DNA of 22,325 nt from Smittium mucronatum (lineage: Eukaryota; Kickxellomycota; Harpellomycetes; Harpellales; Legeriomycetaceae): positions 1 to 22,325 of the forward strand of contig LSSL01002063.1 in the NCBI GenBank assembly GCA_001953115.1, written 5' to 3'. The position numbers and the translations under genes are program-made. Below are positions 1 to 11,224 of the stretch, piece after piece. The notes beneath the pieces are model-generated. The model was not told the origin of the DNA. It did not search any database and saw only the letters and a program-made list of their open reading frames with translations. How positions within the stretch are numbered: position 1 is the stretch's first letter; each line of letters opens with the position of its first letter.

Positions 1-540
1 ATTACACGAGTAATTTCTTATTTATAGGATAGAAAAAACCAGACAAATATATTAATCAAAGGATATTTTTAATCTGAATATAATTACTTGTGATTTTTTA
101 AATACATTTTTGATTTTAAGTTTAAATGCTTTTTTGTATGTAGTGATTATATTGAGGCATCAATACAGCTGGGTTAAAAAATAGGTGTGAATCTATTAAA
201 AATTAATGAATAACATAGTTAATTTATTCGTTAGGATTCCATTAAATTTAATTTAGTTCCTGCTATTACGACTAATATTTCTCTTTTATTTTTATTTTTT
301 TTGTGGAGGAGTGGAGTTATAAAAACTGCTTTCATTGATAGTACTCAAAAAATTGTTAATTTAACGAAGATTTTTGCTCCCTAATTCTTATTATTAATCC
401 GAATTTAAGAAAGTTTTAGTGTGATTTATTTATTTGAAATAAATAACTTAACAACAACTTATAAATAATAACTGTTTTTTGAAGAGGGTTCATTTAATTA
501 TAGCCTAATTTTAACCAAATGACAGGTGAAATTATTAACA

Positions 541-551
541 CCCCCCCCCCC
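541..551. repeat. C11 homopolymer tract
   Basis: Eleven consecutive C residues in DNA that otherwise averages very little G+C. The run is bordered by A on the left and T on the right. It may be a slippage-prone mononucleotide repeat, and its exact length is the least reliable base count in this part of the window. Confidence 0.85.
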
Positions 552-707
552 TCAAACAGAAAAATAAGTACAAACTTTAACTTAATGGCAAATTTAAATT
601 TGATTTGTTTCTAACTTATTTTTAAAATAATAACCTGCAAAAAGAGATTTATATTTACTCCATATTTTTTTGGCAGCATAGATTTATAATATTATTTCAA
701 ACCTATT

Positions 708-725
708 AGATCTATATCTAGATCT
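708..725. repeat. Inverted repeat with 7-bp arms
   Basis: AGATCTA at 708-714 is followed by TATC and then the exact complement TAGATCT at 719-725. It is a short perfect hairpin or cruciform candidate. No neighbouring gene gives it a role. Confidence 0.7.
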
Positions 726-2510
726 AGCCAGAAAGAAAAAAAACGCATTCTATTTTTTTTTCTTTTAAAAACAAACGAGTTTTTAGCTTGGCCCATTAGC
801 GAAGTATGATTATTTTTTTTGCCAAATTAAGGAAGTATGATGCTTTGTACAAGATTTTGATTGAGTAAATATTCCACTATGTAAAAAAATTTATAGAAAA
901 GCTATAATTTAATTAGCATATTTGTTCTATTAATTGGAATACATATTAAATGGTAACTGAATTAAATGGAAGATATTTTGTATGACCAATGAGAATATCC
1001 AACATTAGGTAAAGGTTGGTTTAAGTTTTTTGGGCTATGCGAAAAGAGGTTATCAAGCTAATTTTCCAATAAGTAAAAAAGCAATTATATCAATTGTGCA
1101 TTAAGTAAAATTGAAATTAGGTGGAAGTAGGAAGAGAAATTATGTAGATACATTTTTAATTGTAATTAGCTGCACCACCTCATAAAAGTGATAATAGTAA
1201 AATTAATATATTTGATAAAATTAATTAAAATATATTTTTATCAGTTTTGTAAAAAATATCAATATTAAGAAGAAAAAAAACATAAAAAATTATTATAAAA
1301 TATTAACATGGTAATTTGAAAATTCTTAAAGATATTGACGGCTTTTTCCATCGAAAAATTCTATCTATTTATTTAAAACCTTTCAATGCTCAAATATATT
1401 TCTCTGATTTTAAACAATTTATAATTTAAAAAAATATAACTATAAATCAATTTTGAAAATATTATCAAATCATAAAGTTTTGTCCTTTTTTATATAATTT
1501 TTAGTATAATTTAATCGATATAATTGACTTTGATTTAAGAACATTTAATCCACGTTATTAAAAAGAAAATTTTATTATTTTGTAGAATAAATTATTATAA
1601 TTTTTTTTTTTGATTATTAATAGCAACATTTTAGGTTTTTTTGGCACTCAAAGTTATATAAGAGAGTTATTAGCTTTTATTTGTAGCTATTTTATTATTA
1701 GAAATTGTATTAAATTGAATTATAATTTTATAATTTTTTTATAATTTTAAATATGATCATATTTATAAGGATTTTAATATTCTTTTATTTTTACTATATA
1801 TTAAAACTTGTTTCAGTAAATTTCTTGAATTCCAATACTTAAAAAATAATACAAAATTACTTAAAATAGTACTAATTATAAACTTTTTCGGATTATAATT
1901 CAATTAATCATTTCCCTTTTTTCCTATTTACATCATAATCGACACATTTATCGCAAAAATTAAGGAAAGCTCATGTATAGGATTTATGAGCACTTTAAAA
2001 TGAAGATTCTAAATAAATTGTAAATATAAAACATATCGAAATTTGTGGATTTAATTTTATCAAAAAAATCTAGCCTAAGTTTTATAATCCAAAGAATAGA
2101 AATTCATTAAAAATCAAAGGTTCTAAAAGATCCCTATTAAAATAAAAAATTTTAAAACAATTTTATAGTAAAAAAATGTATATTTAGTTATTTTATAATA
2201 TTGAAAATTTTTAGTTCTCCAACCCCCTTTTTTTTAGAAGTTACTTATTAGTCCTATTTTTTTAAAAAAAATGATCAATTAACTTAAGATTTTTTGGTCA
2301 AAAAAATAATTTTCTTATAACGCGTTCTAACTTTGAATACTTATAAAAATGGATGTCAGAAATAAAATCCTCTAGATAAAATTAAGAATAAAAAAATACT
2401 AATATATTATAAAACCAAAACTAAAAGATTAGACAAAAAAATTTTTTTTCTAAAAATAATATAATGGTTTCTCATTTTGCGAAATTAAATTTCATATATT
2501 TTTTCTGTAC

Positions 2511-2534
2511 TTAATTTTTTTTAAAAAAAATTAA
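2511..2534. repeat. 24-bp perfect A/T palindrome
   Basis: TTAA plus eight T is followed by eight A plus TTAA, giving a gapless 24-bp perfect inverted repeat with its centre between 2522 and 2523. The flanking bases no longer pair. In DNA this AT-rich a chance origin is plausible, but it could extrude as a cruciform. Confidence 0.8.
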
Positions 2535-5500
2535 TGATGGTGAATTTCGGTCTAAAGATAGTTCAAATTAATTTAGATTTATAAAAGTTCTGTTTTAAAA
2601 AATTAAAATTAATTTATGTACAAAATCTAAATCACATTTTTATCAAAAATTTCCAGTTTTAATATAATTAAATTGATTTTTTACACTCAAATTTACAAAC
2701 TCAAATTTTTATAGATTGTATATGAATTTATTTTTAAAATGCTATAAATTAAATTTCATTATAAAATTGAACTATCTAGATTAATTTAATTTTATCGAGT
2801 CATTTTTCTAAATTTTATATACATTTTATTCTTTGATAAAAGATTTTATATGCATTAAACCAATAGTAGCGAGGTAAGAAACTGCTATGAGTCCAGAGGG
2901 AACTTAATGAGTAAATTCTTGAAAATTTTAGTAGTTTTTTAATTTTTCTCAAATCATATTTTATGTCCTTTTATTTCACTTGAAATTATTTCCCTGAAAA
3001 AGAAATAATAATAAAAAATAGAGTTTGTGATATATTTTCTATGAATAAAAATCAATACTCACAATTATTAAAAAAAAATATTTAAAAAAAACTTTAAAAA
3101 AACTTCAAAGCGCACACAAAACCAATATAAAGTCTATGTATGCTTAAAAAACTAATTTTTTTCGATAAATGCGAATTTTTTTAATCTCTATAAATGATTA
3201 ATTATATGCTAATACCGATTAAATTTTTTTTAAAAGAGTAAGATTTCGTAAATCGTTTGCGAAAAAAAAATAAGGTCAAAAAATGATGTAATTAGATAAT
3301 ACTTGATAAATTTTTTCCTTCAATTATCCAAGTTGATAATTTTATAAATATAATTTTATATTAAATATCACAATAGTTAGTATAAATTATACAAAATGGA
3401 TTTATAATTGTTTAAAAGATATTGGATATAAAATTTTTGTGTTGTTTGATTTCTTTTGTATATTTAAATTAAATTGAACTAAATTAAAATGATAATAGTA
3501 AATTTAAAAAAAAACAAACTCTCCAATAACAAAATATAAGCATTTAAACAATAAAATTATTTAACAAATCACTAAATAAAGAGAAAAGAAAATATAATTA
3601 ATTTTATTTGAAAAAATTTGATAATTTTAATATATATATTAAAAAAAAATCTGATAATTAATTCTAATATTTTTTATAATATATAAACATTGTTTTTATA
3701 GATTTTATCTTGCGGAAAAAAAATATTGAACTTTACTCAAAATTAAACTTAATTAATTAAGTTCTATCAGTATAAATAAAATTTGACTAATAAATGGCAA
3801 TTATTTCTGGAATAATATAGGTAATAATTGCGGAGATTCTTGTAAAAATTAAATGAATTTTTATCATATATTAAATTAGAATATATAAATTTTGTCACAT
3901 TTGAAAAGTATATTAATGCTGACATTTTTATTTTATTAAAGAAAAACTCAAATATTTTTATCAATACAAAAAAATTTATATCTTCACTTTAAATTTAAGT
4001 TAAAATTTTCATAGTTAAAAATATAACTTGTAGAAATAAAATTTTCTGATTCATTTTTTCAAAAGTATTTAATTTATAATTGAAATTTTTTAAAAATACA
4101 AATATTAGACATGAAAAAATGAATAATGAATAATGTTATTAATTTTATTAACTTGGCCAGAATACGAAAATTTACTATATGATAAAACCTGAAGGTTCCA
4201 AAACGGACTAATTTTGTTATATTTTAATTTTTTAGTTTCTAAGATTAACTTTAAACTTATAATTAAAAAATTTTATACCCTCAAATTATGATATTCAAAT
4301 AATAAAAATGATATGAAATAAATATTTATTCTCTAATAACTTTTTCTACCATAGTGTAAACTGTTATTTATTTTTAAGAGAAGTTAAATAGCATTTTGAA
4401 CACATGAAGCAAAATATAGTTTAATTTTAAAAATATCAATAACAGTGGTAAGCTGACCTTTGAAAAATAAAAAATGTATATTTTTAATGAAAAGAAAGTT
4501 TTCTTTGACAAAAAGTTCCTAATATTAGCTTAAAATCTGATATATAATGTGAAATATATTCATTGTTTTTTAAAAAAAAAGAACAAGTTTTCATTTCAAA
4601 CAGGTTAAAAATGCAGTTTATTATTTTTAGTTTGGCTACAAGATTATGAATATTGTGTTAATATAAAGTATAATCCAATTCCATTAAACCAAAAGATGTA
4701 TGATTGATTTTACCGTTCTCTTCAAATATACATTTTGTACGTTATTTTTATTAATTTTTTGATTTTATATTTTTTTAGATAATCATATTCCCAAAAAAGC
4801 ACATTATATATCTTTATTAGTTATAATAAATGATTTTAAAGTTTATATCAAATTGTTTTATATTTATATTTTTGTATAATTTAAGAAAAATGACATAAAT
4901 TTTTTGATAAAATTTTAACTTGGATATAATTAAATTTCAATTATTGATGGTGATAAAGTTTTAAGCCCTCTTAAATTCCGCTCTTGAATGGATTTATCAT
5001 ATATTAAAATATAAGATGTATAAGATTTAGTTTCCAATTAACTACCGATATGAAGGGGTATAATTAATTCAATTTGGAAAATAAAGTGTTAAATAACTAA
5101 TGAATTATTTTTATGCAAAATAATAATAATATTACAAGATATTTAATTCTCATCCAATAAATTTATTTTTCGCATCAATAATGGGAGATTTTTTTTAGAC
5201 TAGAATCTTTGATTTTATAAAAAATTGATAAGAATAAAACTTAAAGATCACCAATTAAATTAAATTAATAATAAAACACTATCTGCCATATTTTCAATAT
5301 TTTTTCGTTAAATATTTATCTTTTGATTCAAAATCTGGATTTCCTAGTACTTGATATTTTATATTAGTGCTATATGTAAAAACTATTAATGTGGTGAAAT
5401 TTTATTATCAAATCCTTCAGTCTCAAAGGAAATTCCAGTATAAACGGATTATATAAACTCAAATAAAATAGGAGTAATATATTTGAAAAACTATTTTGTA

Positions 5501-5540
5501 TTAATAATAATAAATAATAAATGTTTATTATTACTAAAAT

Positions 5541-5571
5541 ATTAATTTCATTATTTTTGGTGGAAATTAAT
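5541..5571. repeat. Hairpin with 9-bp arms
   Basis: ATTAATTTC at 5541-5549 pairs exactly with GAAATTAAT at 5563-5571 across a 13-base loop. It sits in a stretch rich in TAATAA-type repeats. A 10-bp direct repeat, ATCATATAAT, lies nearby at 5598-5607 and 5612-5621. No function is suggested. Confidence 0.6.
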
Positions 5572-7980
5572 TCATTATTATTTGATATAATATTATTATC
5601 ATATAATATGAATCATATAATAATACAAAATATTATTATCTAAAAATTTTGATATTTTTTCTTAAAAATATTATTCATTTAAGGATCAATACTTATTATA
5701 AAATATTTTTTCAAAAGAAATTCTTTTTTTTATTAATTATGAGATCTATTAGAGAGGTTTTAGATTGTCATATTTAATTATATCGATTAAATATAATAAC
5801 ATAAATTTCACATATTTTAGAATTTTAAGAAAAAAAATAATTTCTTAAACAAAATTAAGTTTATATTGAAATTTTATGAAAAAAATAAGCATTCTTTTAA
5901 TATTAAAGAAAAAATATATTAAATAAAAAACAGATGAATTATATGTTATTAGGTGTGAGATTTTCAATAAATTTGAAAAAAAAAAAAACCTAATGTAAAA
6001 AAATAGCACATGTTAATTAAAAAATGATTTTTTTTAATTTTTATGGGATATATAGCGTGAAAGTGTTTTTATTTAAATCTTATATAATTTATAAATTTAT
6101 TTTCAGTATAAGTAAAGTAAAACAAAATTTTATCAAAAGATTGAATATTAATATTTTATGATGCATAAATTTTTAAATTTTAAATTGCTGTTTTTAATAT
6201 AAATCATCATTCTATTTTTAAAAATTTAATAAACATTGAATTGAAAAAATTAAATCAAATGAATCAAAAGTGGTGTAATTTATTGAGCAATTTTTACTTT
6301 TTATATATGTAAAATGCGCAATTTTATTTGAAGAAATTATGAATAAGATATTTTTGATAAATTTAATGAATTTGCTTATTAAATGCATGAAATTAGAGTA
6401 AATAGTATAAAATTTTACTATTGACGTAGTTTTTTGCTCGATAAAAAATATAGAGGTTAAAAAAAAAAAAGGTTTTAAATTAATATAGAAGTGAAAATGC
6501 ACAATAATACCGATTATTGTTAAAATTATTAGATTATTACAAAAAAAATTATTGATGAATGAATATAAACTCACCTATTTTTTGATTAATTCATTTTAAT
6601 AGTACAATTATTTGATTAATATTTTGTTTTTTGTATTGTGTAAAATAGGATTTCATGAAAATTTTATTTATCAGTTAATTATGATTTATTTTCATTATTT
6701 TTATCTAAATATATTATTTGATACGAATATTTGTAATTTTTACTGTAATTATATATTTTTAAAAATGAAAAAAATAAAAAATACATAAATTGTGAAAACT
6801 TTCATGTTCATATTAACCAAAAAAAAATTTTCTTTTTATTCAAAAAAATAAACTTTAATAGCTAATTTAATTAGTAAAAATTAATATATATAAAAGAAAA
6901 GAACAATTGAATTGGGAATTTCATTTAATATTTAGTGTATATTTTGTGAAAATAACAATTAAATAGCTTTTTTTAAACGCTGATATTTATAAAAGATGAA
7001 ATAATGAATTTAATTTTTTTTTAATTTTTATTAAAAAAGTGGCATCTAAGATTTATCATTTAATATTTAAGCGAATGTTATATAAAATCCACACAACAAA
7101 TTTCCAAATTTAGGATATTCAAGCAAATTAATTTTTATTTAAAATGAAAATAATAATAATTAATTATTAATTGATATTACTACAAAAATATTTGATTAAA
7201 TATCAAATAATATTTTTAACTTTATAAAGTTAGTTTTAATAGGGATATTATAAAATTAAATTTTATTTGAAACCATGTGGTGTTTTATATATATACAAAA
7301 TAATCTCGACTGAAATAATTAGAAAAACATGAAAAATTTATGCTCGACCATCATCTACAGAAGATTTAAGATTAAGATTTCTCTTAAATAATTTATCATT
7401 AAAGTTCTTTTTTTTTCATTTTTATCTTGTAAATAAAAATTTTCGATTTGTCAAAATGATCCAACACAAAATTGTATTGAGGAATGAAATTTTCTTTTTA
7501 AAAATATTGCAGGTTTCTTATATTTTACAATAATGCTTTTTTTACTAATAGTAGAAGGTTTTAATTAAAAATTTTCTGTATTTAATGATTTAATATTGTA
7601 TAATTTAGCCAATAAAAAAAACAGAATATAAGTAATAGGCAAAGTTGTATATAATATTTAGATGTAAAAATATTATTTTTCATAATAGTTTTAAAATTTT
7701 ATAGTAAGTTTTAATATTCAAATAATCAAAAAAGATACCCAAGTTTCAGTGGATCTTTTATTTAGACAAAGTATCCTTTAAAAAATTGAAAAAATTATTT
7801 TTGCGATGTAATTGTGTTGATATTATCGAAAAAAATATTTATTAAATGCGAGAAATAATAAATTTATAGATACGAAATTATGAGCTTTTTGACATAAGTA
7901 TTTTTTAGTAAATTAATAATTTATACAACTCCTAATTATTTGGAAGAGATTATTTTTGTTAATTTTTAATACCAATGACT

Positions 7981-8031
7981 ATTTTGTGAAAAATAAATTT
8001 AAGCCGATTTAAGTGCAATTTTCCACAAAAT
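7981..8031. repeat. Hairpin just outside the MULE left end
   Basis: ATTTTGTGAAAAAT at 7981-7994 is complementary to ATTTTCCACAAAAT at 8018-8031 with one mismatch, across a 23-base loop that holds two copies of ATTTAAG. The right arm plus the following bases (CACAAAATTATTTAC) resemble a block inside the adjacent terminal inverted repeat (around 8104-8140). This may therefore be a duplicated or outer part of the transposon end rather than host sequence. Confidence 0.55.
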
Positions 8032-8051
8032 TATTTACCAAAAGTGAAAAT

Positions 8052-8205
8052 ATTAAAATTATTTATACAAAAAATTACGATCTAGTACAAAAAATGTGAA
8101 ACTATCACAAAATTTGTTCTCACACACAAATTATTTACTTTGACTAATAATTTTTTTTATATATTACGTTTTCATACACAAAAAATTTGCCTCATATAAT
8201 TTGAA
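8052..8205 (+). repeat. MULE left terminal inverted repeat
   Basis: Read inwards, this arm matches the reverse complement of 10752-10885. The outermost block ATTAAAATTATTTATACA is identical in both arms. A central block ending TATTACGTTTTCA is shared, and an inner block ATAATTTG is shared. The left arm carries about 18-20 extra bases (around 8088-8105) compared with the right. Identity is well below perfect by eye, which fits an old element. Confidence 0.75.
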
Positions 8206-8930
8206 GTTTATGTTTATGAAATAGCCAATGAGATTAGGTGGATGAAAAGCCAATAATTATTAATGGAAAAAAAATTTTAACAAAATTTCAAAATCATTTA
8301 AATAAGCTCCAAAAAGAAATCTTCTTTAATATCTTATCTTTTAAAATTATATTTAATTATAAATTTTTCGATAAGGATTATATTTATAGCGATTTTAAAC
8401 TTCAAATTAAGGAGTCATAATTAGTCTAAAAAAAAGATAAAAGGAATAATTTAAATTGTGAGCAATACTTTAAAATATATGATAATAATTGAAACCTTTT
8501 TTGAAATTCTTTAAAAATTAAGTAGATGTATCGGCTATAATTAAGAAGTATTGTTTATGCATATACATGTATGTTTCTAAGTGTAAATATAATATTCCCG
8601 CTAGATTTAAACTTTAGATAGATTTTTAAACTTATATTAATAGATTTCTCAAATTAATAGCAGTTTAGACCATGATGTACTTTTCATTTGTTTCAATTTA
8701 TAAACAATACGCTCTTAAATAACCTAGTTTTTTTATAAATTTTTAATTTCTCTTATGTATTATTATTATTTTTTTTTTATTTAAATAAATCAAATTAAAA
8801 TTTATCGCAGTTAATAATTATGAATTTTTAATAAGATTATTTAATTAAATGATGCCTGAACTGATTTAATTATGAATAAACATGTCATTTGCTTGGTGAT
8901 ATATTTTTTGAAAACATCTTTTTTTTTCCC
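8206..8930. other. MULE internal region downstream of the transposase
   Basis: This lies between the left TIR and the transposase stop codon (minus strand). It is AT-rich with no recognisable protein. A 60-codon open frame at 8238-8420 on the plus strand is Lys/Ile/Phe-rich, has no known motif and is probably fortuitous. The stretch most likely holds the 3' untranslated part of the element. Confidence 0.5.
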
Positions 8931-10561
8931 CTACGAGGCTTTGGGTTTAGCATATTCATATTGACTACCTTCAAACGATCGTTTTTTTAAATACCGGTAA
9001 ACATGTTTACACCTTCTATGCTTCAAGTAACGTTTGCATTTGCAGAAAATTTATTTCCAATGATTTATTTACAATTTAATTTTAAGTGCAGATATCCCAA
9101 TTCTGTGATCAGTTAGCTCCCTCCATGAAAGGTAAAAGAAATTCAATACTTTCTCTAGGTAAGCACCGATGAAATTTACATCCAGTTTTTCGTCAGAAAA
9201 TATAATTTAATCTTCCTCGAGAATATTCCAAACTTCATGCCAGTAAATTTCTGTATCAGATCAGATAAGATTATCTGCATCATATTCCAGCTTTGTGAAA
9301 TTTAAATTTAAATTTATAGTTTAATCAAATAATAAATCCATGCTTATTTTAATAAATTCTTTTATATTGTACCTTTTCCAGTTTAGATAACTGCTTTTTA
9401 TATTAAGATTGAATATTTCTAAAGCATTTTTTGTAATAGACCTATATAAATATGCGCCTTCATATCATTCTGAATTTTTTACTATGAAATTATTTTCGAG
9501 CTTGATAATGGTATTATCCATTTCGCTAAACTCAGACCACTTCTTTTTTAACATTTGAAAAAAAATTTCAAAATATTTTCTGGAATTTGACATTTGTAGA
9601 ATGTTTATTTCACTAAGAATTCTTTTCTTAAATTCTTCCGGAGAAGATCTAACAACCTTCTGAATGTTTCTATAAATATGCACCCAAAATTTAACACTTT
9701 TTGCTTTTGTATTAAACATGAGTAATGCCTTTGTTATTTGATATGCCGAGTCCGATATGAGGTATTAAGGAACAAAAATAAACCCAAAAGGTATGATACT
9801 TCTTTAATTTCATTAGAAATCCAAAATTTGCTTCTCTTATCTTCATTCTGGGCTATTATGGCTATGGTTACTTAGCGGAACTTCTTATTTAAATCGGTGA
9901 TACCAACCACCACAATAGGATATCCGATATCAAGTAGCCTGTATGTACAATCAATGTCGATATTTTCAGATTTTAAAACATTTTCAACAAGCTTACTTCA
10001 GGTAATAAGAATTTTGGCTTCATCTTATGGAATTTTAAAAATAAAAACAAAAAAAGCCAAAGATAAAATTTAAAATTTAAAATTTAAAAATTTCTCGAAG
10101 TTTATGAAATACATTTTTTAGATCTTAAAAGCTTATATTAGGTTTATCTTTCTCATATTGTATACTTTTTATGAAAACTTCTAAATCTTTGATCGAAATT
10201 TTGCCATTGTGATTTACACCCTCCTCTCTTCGATCATTTGAGATATTATCGTATATCTTATAGGGAGATGGTTCAATTCCTTCTATTTTCGGATTTTTCT
10301 TCAAATAACAGGGCCTTTTGGATCCATTTTTATACAATTATTAAAAAAAAATTCTTATAATCAACTTCCAGACTTATCTTTTTACAATCTTCTGAGTGCT
10401 ATTATGCGCCGTGGTAAACTGGGTTATTATAATTTAAGATTCCAAGACTTATTCTTCCAGTGCAATCCGCCTTGTTCCAAATTCCACAGTAGTATTTAGT
10501 TTGAAATTAGCCTTTAAGATACCTGCTAGATATTATTAACCATGTATTAAGAAGACCTTCC
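8931..10561 (-). pseudogene. MULE transposase with FLYWCH and SWIM fingers, broken
   Basis: This would be the nuclear transposase that binds the TIRs and carries out cut-and-paste transposition. Read on the minus strand, a FLYWCH-like finger comes first (about 10500-10380) with YYCGIWNKADCTGRIS and later His residues. A 70-codon segment at 10337-10125 follows. The catalytic core begins with DCTYRLLDIGYPIVVVG (first Asp codon at 9950-9952), a hallmark of MULE transposases. The second Asp is in SDSAYQITKALL (9750-9752) and leads into the longest surviving open stretch (9719-9465). The conserved TKNALEIFN motif lies near 9440-9410. A SWIM finger, CKCKRYLKHRRCKH (CxCx8CxH), lies at 9044-9003, and the stop codon is at 8931-8933. 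The total span, about 540 codons, fits the family. The two Asp codons are 200 nt apart, so a frameshift lies between them. Several stops occur and the third acidic residue was not placed. The start is approximate. Confidence 0.75.
10064..10092. repeat. Short tandem repeat, TAAAATT-type unit
   Basis: About four consecutive copies of a 7-base A/T unit lie within the transposase relic, between the N-terminal open segment and the first catalytic Asp. Slippage here may account for the loss of a readable frame in this part of the pseudogene. Confidence 0.6.
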
Positions 10562-10751
10562 AAACAGAAATTTAAAATTTATCAATATATTTCCAATCTA
10601 ATTTCATTTTTGTTAATTTTTTTATTAACGGAATATAATTTTATTTAAAATCATATAAAATTATGATACAAATGGTGCAAATTTAAACGCACCGATAATT
10701 TATCATTTTAATATTAAACATTTTAAATTTTAATTATAGTAAATAAAACCG
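10562..10751. other. MULE 5' region upstream of the transposase
   Basis: AT-rich DNA between the transposase N-terminus (minus strand) and the right TIR. By position it should have held the promoter and 5' untranslated region. A small hairpin, GGTGC/GCACC with a 10-base loop, lies around 10674-10693. No promoter element can be named. Confidence 0.35.
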
Positions 10752-10885
10752 CCAAATTATAAGAAGTAGCCTTTTTTATGTGTGAAAACGTAATATCTAA
10801 AAAAAACTATTGTTCAAAAAAAATAGCTTGTGTATGAGAAAAATTTTGTGTACCGGAATGTAATTTGTGTATAAATAATTTTAAT
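10752..10885 (-). repeat. MULE right terminal inverted repeat
   Basis: The reverse complement of this arm matches 8052-8205, as described for the left arm. Its outer edge, AATTTTAAT ending at 10885, is followed by CT and then the TG of the retrotransposon LTR at 10888. If the TIR once extended further, that part has been displaced or lost. Confidence 0.75.
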
Positions 10886-10887
10886 CT

Positions 10888-11224
10888 TGATATATTTATG
10901 GATTAATTAATTAATTAATCCAACCGATCATAACCTTTAATCAAAAATCATATCAATTAATATTTTTCCTCCAATGTTTTTGGTTAATCTATTTGGTTGG
11001 AAATTAGGAGTTACTTTTTAAAATAAAAAAATTACATTTCATATTAGCTATAATCACTGGGATTCACATTTTTTGAAATCCCTTTCTATTTTTATTTTAG
11101 TTAATAAACAATTTTAGCCATAACTCATTTTTTTAAGTATAAACAGCAACAAGCAACGCTATTAAAAAGCCTCCATCTCTAAAATTTTTCTTAGATAAAA
11201 CTCTAAACAGATTTTAATCTAATA
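10888..11224 (+). repeat. 5' LTR of the Ty3/gypsy element
   Basis: 337 bp, aligned along its whole length with 16027-16363 with many substitutions and small indels (roughly three quarters identical by eye). It starts TGATA and ends TAATA where the better-preserved partner has TGTTA and TAACA, so the terminal CA has become TA. A shared block TTTTAGTTAATAAA near 11095-11108 contains AATAAA, a candidate polyadenylation signal. A 22-bp perfect palindrome at 10900-10921 is unique to this copy. Confidence 0.88.
10900..10921. repeat. 22-bp perfect palindrome in the 5' LTR
   Basis: GG, then ATTA, AATTAATTAA-type repeats and TAAT, then CC: the 22 bases equal their own reverse complement. The matching part of the 3' LTR reads GGATTACTTGTTTAATACAA and is not palindromic. 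The palindrome therefore probably arose after insertion, for example by TTAA-unit slippage. Confidence 0.8.

Larger units (their letters stand above)
1..1250. other. AT-rich stretch without a supportable gene
   Basis: Both strands were read and every frame is broken by frequent stops. Base composition is slightly less extreme than in the next 6.8 kb, and a few short peptide-like runs occur. Around 301-380 (+) a run containing FIDSTQKIVNLTKIF faintly recalls a retroelement aspartic protease but lacks the Gly-Ala of the active site. Around 1000-1170 (+) a run containing LGGSRKRNYVDTF is only vaguely transposase-like. These may be very old mobile-element remains, but neither is good enough to annotate. 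Small features are a C11 tract, a 7-bp-arm palindrome, and a 10-bp direct repeat GAAGTATGAT at 801-810 and 832-841. Confidence 0.6.
1251..8051. other. Very AT-rich gene-free DNA
   Basis: This 6.8-kb stretch consists mainly of A/T runs, with stops in all frames on both strands. No conserved protein motif, tRNA-like B box, LTR or long repeat was recognised. Two open frames exist, at 3767-3964 and 6218-6574, both on the minus strand. They encode Phe/Ile/Asn/Lys-rich polypeptides of the kind produced by chance translation of AT-rich DNA. The second, 118 codons, is the only one long enough to deserve checking. Short perfect palindromes and hairpins are scattered through the stretch and are listed separately. 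Confidence 0.6.
8052..10885 (-). mobile_element. Degenerate Mutator-like (MULE) DNA transposon
   Basis: A 2.8-kb element bounded by long inverted repeats (8052-8205 and 10752-10885) that enclose a single broken transposase read on the minus strand. The transposase has the order typical of eukaryotic MULEs: FLYWCH-like zinc finger, DDE core, then SWIM zinc finger. Mutator-like elements move by cut-and-paste and normally leave 8-11-bp target duplications. None can be shown here because an LTR retrotransposon begins only 2 bp beyond the right end. Multiple stops and at least three frame changes make the element non-autonomous today. Its base composition is visibly less AT-rich than the left flank. 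The left outer boundary is uncertain by perhaps 70 bp because TIR-like sequence recurs at 7981-8040. Confidence 0.75.

Noticed and set aside
301..385. Protease-like run with FIDSTQKIVNLTKIF on the plus strand
   Set aside because: It recalls the [FL]IDSGA region of retroelement proteases, but Gly-Ala is absent, stops surround it and no neighbouring RT or integrase motif exists.
960..1190. Possible transposase scrap (LGGSRKRNYVDTF, GWFKFFGLCEKR)
   Set aside because: Only loosely like an ISXO2/Merlin-type core. There is no catalytic triad, no terminal repeats, and the pieces are in different frames.
3767..3964. 65-codon minus-strand open frame
   Set aside because: Phe/Tyr/Asn/Lys-rich translation of AT-rich DNA with no motif or context.
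8238..8420. 60-codon plus-strand open frame inside the MULE
   Set aside because: It lies opposite to the transposase and downstream of it. No motif, low-complexity composition.
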